Positions 1-12,601 of a stretch of 64,000 bases of DNA are shown here, one piece after another (within the stretch, counting starts at the first letter, position 1; each line of letters opens with the position of its first letter). The position numbers were made by a program, and so were the translations under genes. Origin of the DNA: Saturnia japonica (lineage: Eukaryota > Arthropoda > Insecta > Lepidoptera > Saturniidae); contig CM065322.1 of NCBI GenBank assembly GCA_033032175.1, forward strand, positions 11,656,001 through 11,720,000, given 5' to 3'. The notes under the pieces were generated by a model. It searched no databases, was not told the DNA's origin, and was given only the letters and a program-made list of their open reading frames with translations.

Positions 1-714
1 CGTCATCCAATACGTAAGTAGGTAACCCAAAAAACACAGTCAGAGTGCGTGTTTATCTACCGAGCAACTGCAGGTGATTATTTTCAAGAACACTGCTGAG
101 ATAACATACTGTTTACTTTAGTGTACTGTGTAGTGTAATAGCGTGCTACCTTGCCCCCGTCAACGTAAAAAACATAACGACGGTCAAGCACGAACTTGTA
201 CCACTACAGTTCATTGTCAGTTTGTCCGCCTACCTTAGTGATGCACTTTAGTATTCGATGTTTTGTACAGCAAATGCAATATTGCATTCCATTCGATACA
301 CTAAATGATCGGTTCATTCGATCCGACATAATTTTATGTCATCAATGCAACAATTTTTATGTATCGAATAACATCGATGTTTTACATTGAATAAAATCAT
401 GGAACTAACTATTTAGCGTTATATTATTTGGCACACATTTATTATTAAATTTGAAATTAAATATCAACTATTTACTTTTAATTAAAAAAAGATTATCGCC
501 AGTTTTGTGCATAATAGTGAATATAAACAATCACCCAAAAAACTACCTTTCGCTAAGCGATTTAAAATGTGTTCAAGCTTTACATACTTCAATATTTATT
601 ACTAAACTTTCGATATCGGTATCGCCGATTGTTCACTACAATAATGATGTATCGTCACATCCCTAATTTAAACGAATCTGTTTAGGTTGTAGATAAAAGC
701 AATAATGCGCGAAC
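1..714. other. Non-coding sequence at left edge (intron or 3' flank of LEO1)
   Basis: AT-rich sequence without a convincing exon. LEO1 runs leftward through it and its last exon (the acidic C-terminus) is not found here, so this is probably LEO1 intron with the final exon outside the window. Short open frames at 196-390 and 451-666 have no recognisable domain or repeat and look like chance. Confidence 0.5.
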
Positions 715-3700
715 CTTTCTGCCCCTGTTTGTACTTGTTCTTGATGGCCTGCAGCGACACACCCCCTTCGTCTTCAGAGTCATCCCCTCGCGCCGCGGCT
801 CCACCCGCCCCCGCTCCCCTCACGCTGCTTCCAGCGCCCGCGCGACGCTTTGGTCGCGTCGACGCACGCGACCGCATCGCCGCGCGTAACTCCATCTCTT
901 CTTTCTACAAACAAGTAATCATATTTTTATGAACCAAATAAAAAGAATCAAAAATTGTTTACGATTACTTTAGCCACGTGCATTACTTTTTTCCTATTTG
1001 TATGACTTTTTTATGACTGGTGTACGATTTTTGCAATGTTCACCTGGCAGCCCCTGATAATTATAAACAAACTATAGAACGGCTACAGACAATTGGAAAT
1101 CGTCTACGAGAGTACTGCGACTCACCGAGTTCGATCCCTGAGCAGCATTCTAGTGTCATAGTGTAGGGTTTTAGTGCTAGTGAAATGTAAATAGTGTGTT
1201 AGTGCATACGGTGTATGTGTGTGTGTCCGTGGGGCCGTAAAAATAACAAGCACACAAATATATAGAACTAGCTGACCCGCGCTAACTTCGTCTGCATCAC
1301 ATAATAAGGAATAAATTTTCCCCGTTTTGCAACATTTTTTATTGAAGCTTCGTTCCTATTGATCACAGCGTGATGTTATGTAGCTTATAGCCTTCCTCGA
1401 TGAATAGGCTATCCAACACTAAAATATTTTTTCCATTCGAACCAGTAGTTCCTGAGATTAGCGCGTTCAAACATACAAACTCTCCAGCTTTATAATATTA
1501 GTGTAGTTTTAAAAGTGATAATATCTAGTTATGTAGTATTATGAAACAATTACTTTGAGCTGATATTTCCTATCGGCATCCGGATCGGCACCGACTTGCG
1601 ATAGGATCTTAATGGCCGATGTCTTAGTGGACCTGTCCGCGAGTGACAGCGTCATCTTGCGATGGGTGAACGACTCGGTCGAGTGAGGACGGAACGATAA
1701 CTTCGTGCGGAACACGGCCTGTCCCTGTAGACCGGTTCCTTGACGAACAAACAGATGGTTGTGATCACCCTGGAATACAAAAAAAAAAAAACAATATTTA
1801 AAAAAATGTACCCGTCGTGTAATCTCTGAGAAATAAGAAACATTGTTATTTATGGTTATTTGAAAGACACTTTGTTGATGTGTAATAATTGTTTTGTTTA
1901 AAATGCTACTATAGAAGGAAACAAGACTGTTCCCTCATAGATTGTTGTGACTTATTTCTAGCGGTGGCCGAATTATGAGATATACTAATGTAATCATTCG
2001 ATTATGAAGATATCTTGAGATATCTCGTTTATAACCACTAGTAATTACTAATATTAATAGTTACTAATTTGATAGGATTATAATTATTACGACCGAACGA
2101 CCTTTAGCTTCCCACTTTATATTATTAATAAGTACATATCTCAATTCAGTCATCAATCATAATTGCCCATCTCTTAGTATACGTAAACGAAAAGTCTCGA
2201 TTATGTAAATAATTCATAATCGCCCACCTCTACTAATTTCACTACTTAACAACCTTAACTAACTTCAACATACTTAAATCATTAAAATTAAAATAATAAT
2301 CCATTTTTTAATAAATGAAACATAATATACCTAGAGATACGTATAGATTTAATATATTTATAAATATCAACAACTCGAAAGCGAAAGAGCATAGTCAACG
2401 CCTGTGATAGAACGAGATACGAGATACGATACCATTTTCATATTCGCTATCGGCATGTATAATATTGCCCTACCACCACGTAACTGTTTCATCAAAACAT
2501 TTTACTTCACTAAAAAATCAGACTCATTGTATGGCTTCAAAGCCAAGCTACCACTCAACCTTCATTGCTTTCTAATACTTCTCTCAAATAATTTATATTT
2601 CAGATCCATACATTCTTGCAAAGCATCTTAAAATATTAATGACTAGCTGTGCCCCACAGTTTCACCCGTGTTAATTTATCCGACAAACACCGCACCACCA
2701 ACGCATCTGTGTTAGTCTGTCTATCATAATTGTTCTTTCTTTTCGCGAGACCAAATTATTTTAATAATTCATTATCTCCTAAATTAAGTGTCCAAAAAAC
2801 ATGCTATAAAGAGCAAAATTCAACTTCATAAAATTGTCTATATCATGAAGTAACTTTTGTTCGTCATGTCTAAAAATAATGTTTATAAATCACTTTAATT
2901 TTGAACAATTGTTTGTCACAAAATAGCTTATTGTGGCTTATGTATAAGAGATTGGCATATGCTATCGCTAACTTTTTTTAGATATACTAAAGACCAATAT
3001 TTTTGTAGAAAATTGTATTTACGTATCATTGACGATTACGCCAGCGCACGCGGATAAAGAAAGTCGGGAGGGCTTTCACCTCCGACTTACTGAACAAAAA
3101 ACAAAATTTAAGGCTGGCTGGGAGTTGTAGCCTAATGTTAGATAGCCTATACTAATACTCGTGAGTCTGGCTACCATATAATTCGACTCGCAGTTCCAGA
3201 GATTAGCTTGTTTAAACAAACAAAAAAATCTTCCGCTTTATTATATTAGTATTGAAGTATCGATATAAACAAGCTATCATCCGTTAAATTATTCCATAGG
3301 ATCTGTGCATTTATATTTTACTTACATGTAATGGTTGTTTGTACATATCGAATATTTCGGAGCCGAGATGCAAGGACATGCTTCCATCTGACCACTTGAC
3401 CATCCGCGCGTTAGATTCTTTCACTGCATTGCCTTCCTTGTCGAAGACCGTTCGCCATCGAATCGTGTTTTCCACCTTCAGCTTCAACCTAACGTGTTAC
3501 ATGGCCATTTAAATAAAAATATTACAACTCGCTTGCTGGTAGTGACTACAAATGAAAATAGAAATATTACCAAAGTTTACAATACTTCTAAGAAAACTTC
3601 CAAGTTCCCTGAAACATTTAAACGTGTTAATGTTCCAGGAATGTTTTTGACTAATTTGACCACTATACAATTGGAAAAAAACCAGTCTGTAAACCGATTT

Positions 3701-6700
3701 TACGTTGGCTTGACTTTATGTTAGCCGCTAAACGATAGGCCAAAATATCACCTGTAAAGTGATGTTGTGGCTCAAGTCAATAACAAGCTAAGCCTAGGTG
3801 GGGATTAACTCCCGCAGCTGTCAGAACACACCTACGGTTCTTGAAGACAGTTTTACAACTTGAAAGTGGTAGCTAGTCAGTTGGGCATTGGAAAATGCCC
3901 TATCACCATGCTATGGTTTCATCACCATGTAAACTCAACGATCGACGTGATATCCGTACATGCTACAACGAAGTCATAACTGCTTCTAGTTTACCAAGCT
4001 TACCTTGCACGACCCTCTTCATCCAACGTTTCTTCCTCATCAATTTCATCTTCATAAGTGTTAGGGTCGTACGGCCTGGTCTCCACTGACAAGAAGTTGG
4101 GAAGTTTCACGAAATGCAATTCCTTGCCCAGCTCCGTCCATATCTTTGGCATGTCGACATCGATACGCGTCTCTGGGATTTCTACTTCTTCCTCTTCCTC
4201 TGGTTTCTCACGTGCCTCCTGTAAAAAAATTATATTTAACTAGTTGATCGCGGCTTTGCTCGTGTGGACAACAGAAGAACGCGTAGTGCTAATAAAAATG
4301 GTAAATTATTAACTTAATTTTTTTTTTATTCAATGAAAATATTGTGCAAATATTTCTTCTTGACAAGGACCAAGTCCCGAAGGAGTAAAACAAAAACAAA
4401 AATTGGTCAAAATCTATGTTTTAATTTTTGCTCGAAGTGCGCAGAACGGCAAACGTTAATAATTCTATTTTTATAGATGCAGTGAAATAAGTTACTCCTA
4501 AAGGAATTGTGTGATTTTAAATTATCTTTTTTCAAGCAGTAAAATTTAGCTTTACAACTTTTAACCAAAAAGGGATCATATCGCTAGTCTAAACAAAATA
4601 ATTCACACTAACTGAACCGTGCAAATATCCTGGCACTTTATAGAATGTAACTAAATATATTGTTAATAGATGGCAATTAGTTATTAATTACGTGACGCCG
4701 TGAAAGATTCCACCCTTATGTCATGGAAATTCCCCTGATTCGCACGAAGCGTTATGCTTCTTTGTTCATTATGCGAATGGCAAAGCAGTGGAATTCACTC
4801 CCGTCGTCTGTTTTCCCATCCACCTATAACTTGGGAGTCTTCAAGCGAAGAGTGAATAGGCATTTAATAGGTAAGCGCGATACATCGTTGGCCTCATCTT
4901 TACTTTCCATCAGGTAAGATCGAAGCAAACTACATACCTGTATTGCATATTAAAAAAAAAAAATTAGTTGATCATTAATCTTGTTACCATTATTTGATAT
5001 TATTTATATATTTTTTTATGAATGACTGTTGTCAATCCTGAATAATTAAACAAATAAATGGCACCTCGTACACGGTCATTGAATATAATTTCATTAGCAA
5101 TGTCATCTGTTAATGGTTATAATTATTTAATCACTTTTTTTAACGAAAACATTAATTTTAAGCTATTAATTTATTTATCGTCAACAGCGAGGAGCATAAG
5201 CTTTAAAATGCTTTCCGTATATTAACTTTGATGAAGAATTAAGGTAGATACGATGCTGCCACAAAAAGAAACCACCTTACGAGAAATATAATACAGATAT
5301 TCTGTACGAGTAACAAAAATGTGAAATAAATCAGATATGAAAGATCTATGTTGCAAAGCGCGTCACAGAACTTAAAGATAGTATAATATTTTATGTTACG
5401 ATATCTTAAAATAAACTTGAAATTCTACTTAGCTACAGCACCTTTTTACCAACACTAGGCGTAGCAATGCACTCGTTAGAGAGATGTGAGAGTCGCGTCA
5501 TTGACACCCCTCGCCTCGCACTGAGCACACTTCATATCTTAAGATGAAATAACCATATCGCTCGGTAGCTTAAGATATTGTACAAGGTAATTTTTAATAA
5601 GAAAGAAAACCAACTTCAATGATTTTGAAGAGTTTCCGAGCATATTTTGGAAAATTGAAGGTACAATGCCAATGAGCTCCCTTGTAATATCCACTATCAA
5701 ATAAAAAAATAATCATCCAAATCGGTCCATAAACAAAGAAGTTATGACTGTACATCCATTTAATTAAAATTTACAACCGAATATTTCTGATATTTTATCA
5801 TAACATAAAATATTAGAGCATCATCACCATCTGTGACACACTTGAAAGGGAAATTATTTTTTTACCTCATCCCCGCTACCTTTCTGTTCAGTTGGTGAAC
5901 GCCTCTCATCGTCAGACCGCCCCTGGCTACGGCTGCGAGACCGAGACTTTGACCGAGATCTGTCCGAATGTTTCTCCGCTTCGTCCTCCGTGCTTATATC
6001 GGACGCATCCCCAAATAAAGCGTCCGCTGTCACTGTTAACAACCGAATATTTATTAATTACATAATTATTTTCGAAAACAAGCTTTTATTATAATTCATG
6101 TGTATTGTGGGTTATCGCTTCCACCCACGACAGCGATATTTTAAAGATACAAATGGTTTTTATTTTATTCACTCAGAAACCATAATACTGTCTAAAAAAA
6201 AATAACCTAAGCTACTCCTTATAAATCAGCTATCTGCCAGTGAAAGTCCTGTCAAAATTTGTCCAACCGTTTCCGAGATTAGTAAGAACAAACAGACAGA
6301 CAATAATTTTAAAGAATTTTTTTTTTTTACATTGTTTTATTTATTTACTCTCTAATGAGATGAAAAACACTGTATATTACATGGACGGTACGGAAATTAA
6401 AAACATCGACTCATTAAAACTTACGACTTCAGGCTTCTAATAGACTCTAGTTCCTAATTCCTTATTTACCGCCCTCAAGACATAATGTACTATTAAGTAA
6501 TTTATGCATTTAGTAAAACGCTATTATTATGACATTTAAACAGACACTTCAATTTCATTCATTTGTATAAATTCTGAAGTCTTACCAGTATCATCTTTCT
6601 CTTGATTTTCATCCTCTGAATCGACAAGTTGTTTTGACTTTTTCTTGGGTTTGTTGCTAGTATCAGAACAGCTGTCCGTGCTCTTCTTACGTTTCGAGAT

Positions 6701-9684
6701 CGCTTTCTCACCAACATCGCTCTCCGAGTCCGATACCACTGCACGCTTCTTCTTATCACCTGTATATAATGAGTCATTTCTATATCATATAAGGTATTAG
6801 CTGATTTAGGGCTTGTTGATGATTACATTAACTTTGGTCTCGTAGTTTTTTCGAAAAACCAATGTAGATTTACACCTCCTGATTTCAGTGTTCAGAGCAA
6901 GCCAGCCAAAGGACTGCAACTAACAATGTAAATCCACTTAATATTCATCTGGAACATCCAGCTTCCCGTTAGTGATCTGCATGAAGTTTGTGACACGGCG
7001 TAAAGACCTTTCCATTCTGCTGTTATCGGTCGAACACTTGTGAGTGTAATGATTTAAAAATGGCCGTTACGACGTTCCGCCAGTTTTTACAGTAGAGATG
7101 TGCAGGATCATAACTCTCCGGTACAATTGATAGTTCCGTCCATTCAGTAGTGGATGTACATGGTCAGTCAAATAGGTATCGAACTAAACACTGAACAGTA
7201 GACATGGGTAACACTGCACGACGCCGCGCAATTGCTACAACTCAGTTTACTGCACCGGATGTGTTAACATACTTATTTCAAATGTGTTATTTAGCACATC
7301 GCGCACTTCAGCTTAGTGAGCAAGGAATTTTGCTGAGTTACCTATGTCTTACTGAACAGGGCTAGTCCAAAACTGCGCGACTGAAAACTGCAAACTGCTG
7401 TCCACATTTCTTTAACAGTTGAACTAACTTACTTATAGCAAACATGTAAATTTTTTTCTATATAAAATTATAAGAATATTAATATTTTGTTTACATTACA
7501 CACTTTTTTTGTATAATTTTAGTATGTTACCTATCTCGCCTTCCGAGCTTTTGGAGCGGGATCTAGATCTGCTCTTTGACTTTGACTTGCTTCGGGATCT
7601 GTAACCAATACATAATGTTATGGGTGATTTATTACAAATTCAGGTTTATAAGCAAGGGCACACATGCAACTGAAATCAAACACAATGGAATCTGCTTACA
7701 GTGAAAATACCCGTTGATATGTTTTCTGACAAAATTTGTAATGGTAACTCAGTATATGCATTTTATATGAAAAACTAATTAGAAATTTGTATTTATTTTT
7801 CTTGTAAAAATATTTTACACCACATTACATTAGACCATATTATGTTGTGTTGTTCTATAATAAAAATTAACTGCAAGTCACAAGTAAAAGTTCATTTATA
7901 ATGAAAGTTCATAAGTTAATGTGGTCTTCAGACAGGAATATTTTGTTGATTGGCCCATGATTATAATTTGATCTGTTAAAGATAATAAATTATTTTTTTA
8001 ATGAAGATTGAATTAAGATTATGTATGAAAAACATACCTTGATCTACTTTTGGACTTGTCTTTGCCTTGTTCATCGTCAATCATGAGATTTGGAGAATTT
8101 GATCTACTGTCTTGTACATCTTGCCTATGTTCAGGGCTTTTTGACCTAGATGACGCACTGCCAGATCTTGATCTTGACTTCCGGCTCTTTGGACTTGCAC
8201 TACCTGATTTTGATCTGGATCGACTTTTACGACTCTTTGATTTTGGGCTATGTGATCTTGATTTTGGACTTTGTGATCTTGATTTTGGTGTTTGAGCATG
8301 AGATTTCGGACTAGCTGACCTAGATTTAGCGCTCCCTGAATGCGATCTTCCACTTGCTGAACCAGATCTCGGTCTTCTTGACCCACTCCTAGACCGTGAT
8401 TTAGAAGTTCTATCTTTAGGACTCCCTGATCCATGAGACTTGACACTGGATGAACCTGATTTATTACTCTGAGCTGAGCCAGATCTGTTAGACTGCACTG
8501 GTGAGTTAGATTTGCTCCGAGATGCATTTGAAGCGTTGGAAGACTTTCGGGACCGAGCTGAATGGTTTGATTTGGGTGATTCACTACCTGATTTTGCTGG
8601 GCTCCGTGAAACGGATCTGAAGAAATATAGATTGTACTTTTAATATTATCCATTGATCTATGTACTAAATTACTAAAGAAACTTGAAAAAAAAATTATAC
8701 AGTTGGAAGTAAAAATAATATATTTTAATAGAACTTTAAAAAATGTTCAAGAAGCCAAGAATAAATAAAATCCTACAGGCTCTATTCTACAAAATCCTAT
8801 TGAATAAAGTAGATTTTAGTATAGTACATAACTTAGATTATACTTTACTTTAATTTTATTTTATTATACTTTATTACCATGTGCACATATTAAATTTTGT
8901 GAGTATAAAAGGCAGCCTAATTGGTTTTAAATAAAGCCAATATACTTTCTTCATTAAAATAAATAAAACTAGTTATTTTTAGATTAAAATTTTAATTGAT
9001 TTCAGCACACTTATCTGTCAAGTGCAAATATTTTTATGTAAATCCTACATAAAGTCAGATCAAATTTACATGTAATTAACTTACCGAGACTGGCTATCCC
9101 CTTTACCAGTGCGAGCAGCACTAGGGCTTCTACTGCGACTTCCACTTGACCCACTGTCAGAGTCAGATCCAGAATCTGTGTCTGAAGAAGGAAAATGATA
9201 TGCCTCAAATTTTATACTTCTTATGGTATTTGACAGGGTCCACCAAATGAAAAATGTCCTTAAATTATTTCACTGTTAAAAGCTTAATTGTATACACAGA
9301 ATGAAGTCAGGTGAATTGTGGATGAACATACAAATTTGTTATTCAAGAGAAAATTGTATTCCAAGATTGGTAAATTAGATATTTAAATAGTCCAAATGGT
9401 AAAAAAAGAAAAACAGTTGATGTATACGATGCTATATTAATGCAGAATATTATTATACTGGATATAATTGTTAAATACAACAAATGAAGACCAAAGACCT
9501 TAATTTGCTTATTTTATTATATATACTTTCATTTTTTGTTACATATAAAGTATCAGTAAAATAAATTTTAATTCATATATCCTGTTTCATAAAATAACTC
9601 ACAGAAAAGTTCATTTTGTTCAATAAAGTTTTGAAAAGATAAAACAAACTTACCATTACGGGAATTTCTTGCAATGGGTGCCAT
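715..9684 (-). CDS. LEO1: RNA polymerase-associated protein LEO1 (Paf1 complex subunit), ten exons, C-terminus outside window
   Basis: LEO1 is a nuclear subunit of the Paf1 complex, which travels with RNA polymerase II and supports elongation and histone modification. Drosophila calls the orthologue Atu. Exons read on the minus strand: 9684-9654, 9181-9085, 8616-8038, 7598-7531, 6759-6586, 6032-5866, 4218-4004, 3488-3326, 1769-1554, 906-about 715. Every intron is GT..AG and the phases join without a break, giving 624 codons. Residues 1-362 are a low-complexity Ser/Arg/Lys/Asp-rich N-terminus; exon 3 alone is almost wholly SR/SP/SK repeats. Exons 7-10 carry the conserved LEO1 core: [58 protein letters not shown], then a [13 protein letters not shown] helix and [10 protein letters not shown]. 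Human LEO1 is about 666 residues, so some 40-80 C-terminal residues are missing. The right end of exon 10 is uncertain because its donor (GTTCGC) is poor. Start ATG 9684 gives [10 protein letters not shown]. Confidence 0.93.
1268..1507 (-). mobile_element. Short Helitron-like repeat in LEO1 intron 9
   Basis: About 240 bp. On the minus strand it starts near CACTAATATTATAAAGC and ends GCGCGGGTCAGCTAG followed by T. Internal phrases (stop-and-go text such as 'cctgagattagcgcgttcaaa') recur near 3200, 26100, 31150 and 58540. The GC-rich 3' end plus CTAG-T matches the general Helitron 3' signature; the class is an inference. Confidence 0.5.
1959..2235. mobile_element. Candidate MITE with inverted ends, in LEO1 intron 8
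   Basis: Left end TAGCGGTGGCCGAATTATGA and right end TCATAATCGCCCACCTCTA are imperfect inverted repeats about 277 bp apart. The same left end recurs at 9988 and 32323 (AGCGGTGGGCGATTATGA), and the inner text 'tactaatgtaatcattcgattatgaag' is shared by all three. No coding capacity. Confidence 0.55.
2643..3251 (-). mobile_element. Helitron-like repeat, long form or composite, LEO1 intron 8
   Basis: Left end CTAGCTGTGCCCCACAG (the 3' CTAG end on the minus strand). The right end reads TTTATTATATTAGTATTG, the usual start of these elements when reversed. It is longer than its relatives, and 2750-3110 looks like unrelated sequence, so this may be two partial elements. Confidence 0.4.
3775..3990 (-). 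repeat. tRNA-headed SINE (family 2), degenerate, LEO1 intron 7
   Basis: Contains the family's tail block (AAGCCTAGGTGG...GCAGCTGTCAGAACACACC), the 'acttgaaagtggtagcta' block and 'ccatgctatggtttcatcac'. The same order is seen at 21830-22082, where a tRNA-like head is preserved. The right part of this copy abuts LEO1 exon 7 (4004). Confidence 0.55.
4687..5060 (+). mobile_element. 3' remnant of a non-LTR retrotransposon (ORF2 C-terminus and tail)
   Basis: An open stretch at 4690-4917 encodes [15 protein letters not shown], then [19 protein letters not shown], then FKRRVNRHL. This is the characteristic end of a reverse-transcriptase ORF2 of the Jockey/R1-like LINEs common in insects. It is followed by an AT-rich 3' UTR ending near AATAATTAAACAAATAAA. 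It is 5'-truncated and lies in antisense orientation within LEO1 intron 6. Confidence 0.7.
5600..5775 (+). repeat. Interspersed repeat 'AACCAACTTC' family, LEO1 intron 6
   Basis: Shares AACCAACTTCAATG, 'tttgaagag', 'ccaatgccaatga' and 'tccaaatcggt.cataaacaaagaagttatg' with 22436-22610 and, reversed, with 49395-49495 and 49935-50075. Class unknown. Confidence 0.5.
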
Positions 9685-9960
9685 TATACCAAGATTTGAT
9701 AATAGTGTAACAAGTTTAAAAGCCCATCAAAGCAGTAAAAAGGATATCACATTAAAACTGAAATAAATTTGCCTCACAATTTAGAATCAAACTTGAAACA
9801 GCTTTATTTACTAGATTTAGATAGATTATATAGGTTAAGTTAGCAACAGTTAGCAACTTACAAACGTCAAAGTCTAACTCATAGACCAATAACCAGTCTA
9901 ACTGTTGAAACCATAGACAGTAGTAGTAATATTCTTCCAGTAGGACAGGCGAAGGAATTT
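9685..9960 (-). promoter_or_regulatory. Probable 5' UTR and promoter of LEO1
   Basis: This is the sequence directly upstream of the LEO1 start codon. It holds no ORF and no recognised repeat until the MITE at about 9982. A near-duplicated GTTAGCAAC motif lies at 9838-9856. No TATA box or initiator stands out; the call rests on position. Confidence 0.35.
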
Positions 9961-9981
9961 ATCCGTACTGCCAATTCTAAA

Positions 9982-10350
9982 GTGAAACCAATGGGCGATT
10001 ATGATATTATATTATACTAATGTAATCATTTGACTATGAAAATATATCGAGATACATTAATTAAAACCATTAGTATTTACTGATATTAGGTTCACGGAAC
10101 TATATTGGTATAACAAGTATCACGGTACCGGGACTGATATCGCCAAAATCACACAAACAAAACATACAACTACGTACTAATAAAACACCAACCATAGTTC
10201 AAAATCAATATTAATTAAAAACGAGATAAGTTACCTACCTTATGTACATGCATAAAAAATACAAAAAAAAAACTAAAATTATTTGGTTAGGTTATTAATA
10301 TTAGTAGTTGCTAATTTGATAGGATGGTAACAATTACGACCGAACGAGCT
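9982..10350. mobile_element. Second copy of the GGTGGGCGATTATGA MITE, interrupted
   Basis: Left part (9988-10087) matches 1963-2050 and the right part (10290-10350: TAGTTGCTAATTTGATAGGAT, ACGACCGAACGA) matches 2060-2102. Between them about 200 bp (10088-10289) is absent from the first copy and begins GGTTCACGGAACTATATTGG. This suggests a nested insertion or an unequal older copy. Confidence 0.45.
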
Positions 10351-10415
10351 GTTTTATTAGCCGGAACAAACAGACAGACGGACAGACAAAAAATTAAAGG
10401 TTTTTTTGTCATAAG
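10341..10415. repeat. Left half of a 'cagacagacaaaa' repeat split by the copia insertion
   Basis: Text of the form GGAACAAACAGACAGACGG..AAAAA..TTTTTTTGTC ends at ATAAG, where the LTR starts. The other half resumes at 16488 with ATAAG then 'tagcgcatatactttcatatgga...attacaaacagacactt'. Intact relatives of the whole text lie at 6230-6545, 19130-19320 and 55700-55880. Confidence 0.7.
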
Positions 10416-10582
10416 TGTTAGGACTTGAAAATAAAGATCCGTTTATGATAAAAGAATACTTTTAATAACTCTTATAAACATGCTTAGGTGAAGACAATTT
10501 GTTTGAAACAGAATAGTCATATTTTAAATTCAAACATCACCATAGAGCAAAACAACCATAGACTATTTTATTGACTACAACA
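10416..10582 (-). repeat. 3' LTR of the copia element (167 bp)
   Basis: On the minus strand it begins TGTTGTAGTC and ends AAGTCCTAACA. It matches 16318-16487 except for four substitutions and a missing AAT. The purine tract GAAGGGAGG (10591-10583) lies immediately upstream on the minus strand. Confidence 0.93.
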
Positions 10583-10591
10583 CCTCCCTTC
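10583..10591 (-). other. Polypurine tract of the copia element
   Basis: Minus-strand GAAGGGAGG abuts the 3' LTR, the expected site for plus-strand DNA priming in LTR elements. Confidence 0.8.
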
Positions 10592-10724
10592 AATAAAATA
10601 TCTAAAATCCTAATTTAAACTAAACCCTTACGCATAAATTGCATACAATCCAAAAATCATTTTTAAATTTAAGAAACAAAGTTTAAGAATAAAACATAAC
10701 ATTAATAATCTAATAGTCTTTCCC

Positions 10725-12577
10725 TTATTGTCTTAAAAGCAATACCACCCAAAGTTTTGTTAATATGTCAGCAACCTGTTTATTTGAACTGATATATTCT
10801 ATAACAATAACCTTCTTAACAATATTTTCTTTAACAAAACTTTGTTTTATATCCAAGTGTTTTATTCTAGAATTTCCACTGGCATTATGAGCTATTTTAA
10901 TAGTGAATTGATTATCCTCATATAATTTTATAGGACCTACTTCTATATCAAAATCCCTTAATATTGATGTCACATATTCTGCCTCAGTAGAGGACAGAGC
11001 CACTGACTGTTGTTTTCTAGAGGCCCATATTACTGTACTTCCAAAAATTTTAAAGCAAAAACCTGTCATAGATTTTCTATCATTACTCCCTCCCCAGTCA
11101 CTATCAACAAAACCCACTATCGCATTATTCCCATCCCTATAAAATGTTAAACATAAATCCAAAGTACCTACCCTTGATATATCTTAACACATTTGGTAAC
11201 AAACTGTTTAAGAGTTTACTAGCACAACTTTGAAATCTACTCAACATGTTTACTACAACACATAAATCAGGTCTTGAAACGATGACAACGTACATTAGTT
11301 GACCTATTAATATTTTACATTTATGTTCAATTTCACTATTCTCTGAATATTCCCGTTTCATTATATAAAATTTAAAGTTTCTATCAATAGGCAATGATAA
11401 AGGCTTACAATTAGACATACCATAAATATCTAAAATATTTGATAAATAATCTCTTTGACTTATTTTTGTATACCCCTTAACTAAATCAAATGTCACCTCA
11501 ATTCCCAAGAATTTACTTACTAGCCCCATGTCTCTCATTTTAAAACTTTTATTTAGTACATTCTTTAAGCTTAAGGCTTCTTTATCTGAATTACTAAAAT
11601 ACAGTATGTCATCAACATATAAAAGTAAGAAAGTTTTATATCCATTTTCATTTTTAAAATATAAACAACAATCTTTATCTGAACTTTTAAACCCCATTGA
11701 CTTCATTACTTTATCAAACATTTCATTCCAGTATTTTGGTGACCTTTTTAACCCATAGATTGACTTTAACAATTTACAATACCTATCTAAATTCTGAACT
11801 TATTCCCTCAGGTAATTTTAAATAAACCTCTTCATCAATTTTACTATTTCAAAATGCATTACACACATCCATTTGATACATTTTACAGTTCATTTTAGTA
11901 GCAACTGCAGTAAAAATCCTATATACGTATTTAACTTTGCTACTGGGGCATAAAGATCATAATCATCATAACAATTTTGTTGGAACCCTCTCGCCACTAA
12001 CCTTGCCTTAAAAATAGTTTCACTGACATGATCTTTCTTTTTTTTAAACCCCATTTAGTACTTATAATCTCTTTACCTTCAGGGACCTTTTCTATCAACA
12101 TCCATGTATTATTATCATTTAACTGGAATATTTCCTTATCTATAACCTTTTTCCAGCAATCAGCGTCTTCTCTTTCCTGAGCCTCCTTGTAGCTTTTAGG
12201 TTCAAGTTCCGTAGTCAAAAATCCCATATAGTCAGAAAGCCATGATGGTTTCTTAACCACTCTTACACTCTGTGTTTGTAATGTTACCTCAGGCTCAGAT
12301 TAACAAATTTCCTCTGTACTGATCTCATTTTTTCTCTCTAATACTTGTGCTTCTCTGTGTTAAGTTGCTCCTGTTCATCCTCCCCTGAAGAAATTCCTCC
12401 TTCTTCATTCTCATTTTCTTTGTATATCATATCCAGAGAAACTACTTCTTCAGTTTCCTTTTTGTCAGTTTTAGAACATTTATCTTCAATAAATACTACA
12501 TCTCTTTTTACCTGTACTGTTTCTTTCTTTTTATAAAATATACGCAACCCTTTACTATGTTCATAACCAACAAACAT
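10725..12577 (-). pseudogene. copia reverse transcriptase and RNase H region, broken
   Basis: Three blocks. At 12577-12338 is the linker after the integrase (MFVGYEHSKGLRIFY, then an acidic tail). At 12260-11997 is the start of the RT domain (WKKVIDKEI, NNTWMLIEKVPEG, ISTKWG), followed by a stretch with stops at 11996-11773. At 11772-11137 is the RT core with catalytic YVDD (LLLYVDDILYF) and LKSIYGLKRSPKYWNE. At 11162-10725 is RNase H with GFVDSDWGGS, SLSSTEAEY-type text (ALSSTEAEYV) and LYEDNQ, the three acidic active-site positions. The blocks sit in different frames or are separated by stops, so no full-length enzyme can be made. Confidence 0.9.
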
Positions 12578-12601
12578 TCCTTCTTCGGCATTTGGATCTA
12601 A

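Noticed and set aside
1..20. Start of the final LEO1 exon at the window edge (minus strand LDD)
   Set aside because: No AG acceptor precedes it and three residues are not evidence.
668..895. Separate small gene or complete C-terminus of LEO1
   Set aside because: It is the last visible LEO1 exon read through into the intron. The text after [10 protein letters not shown] (IIAFIYNLN) does not resemble the acidic LEO1 tail.
8081..8653. 190-residue minus-strand protein overlapping LEO1 exon 3
   Set aside because: It is the alternative frame of the serine/arginine repeat; the LEO1 frame joins correctly to both neighbouring exons.
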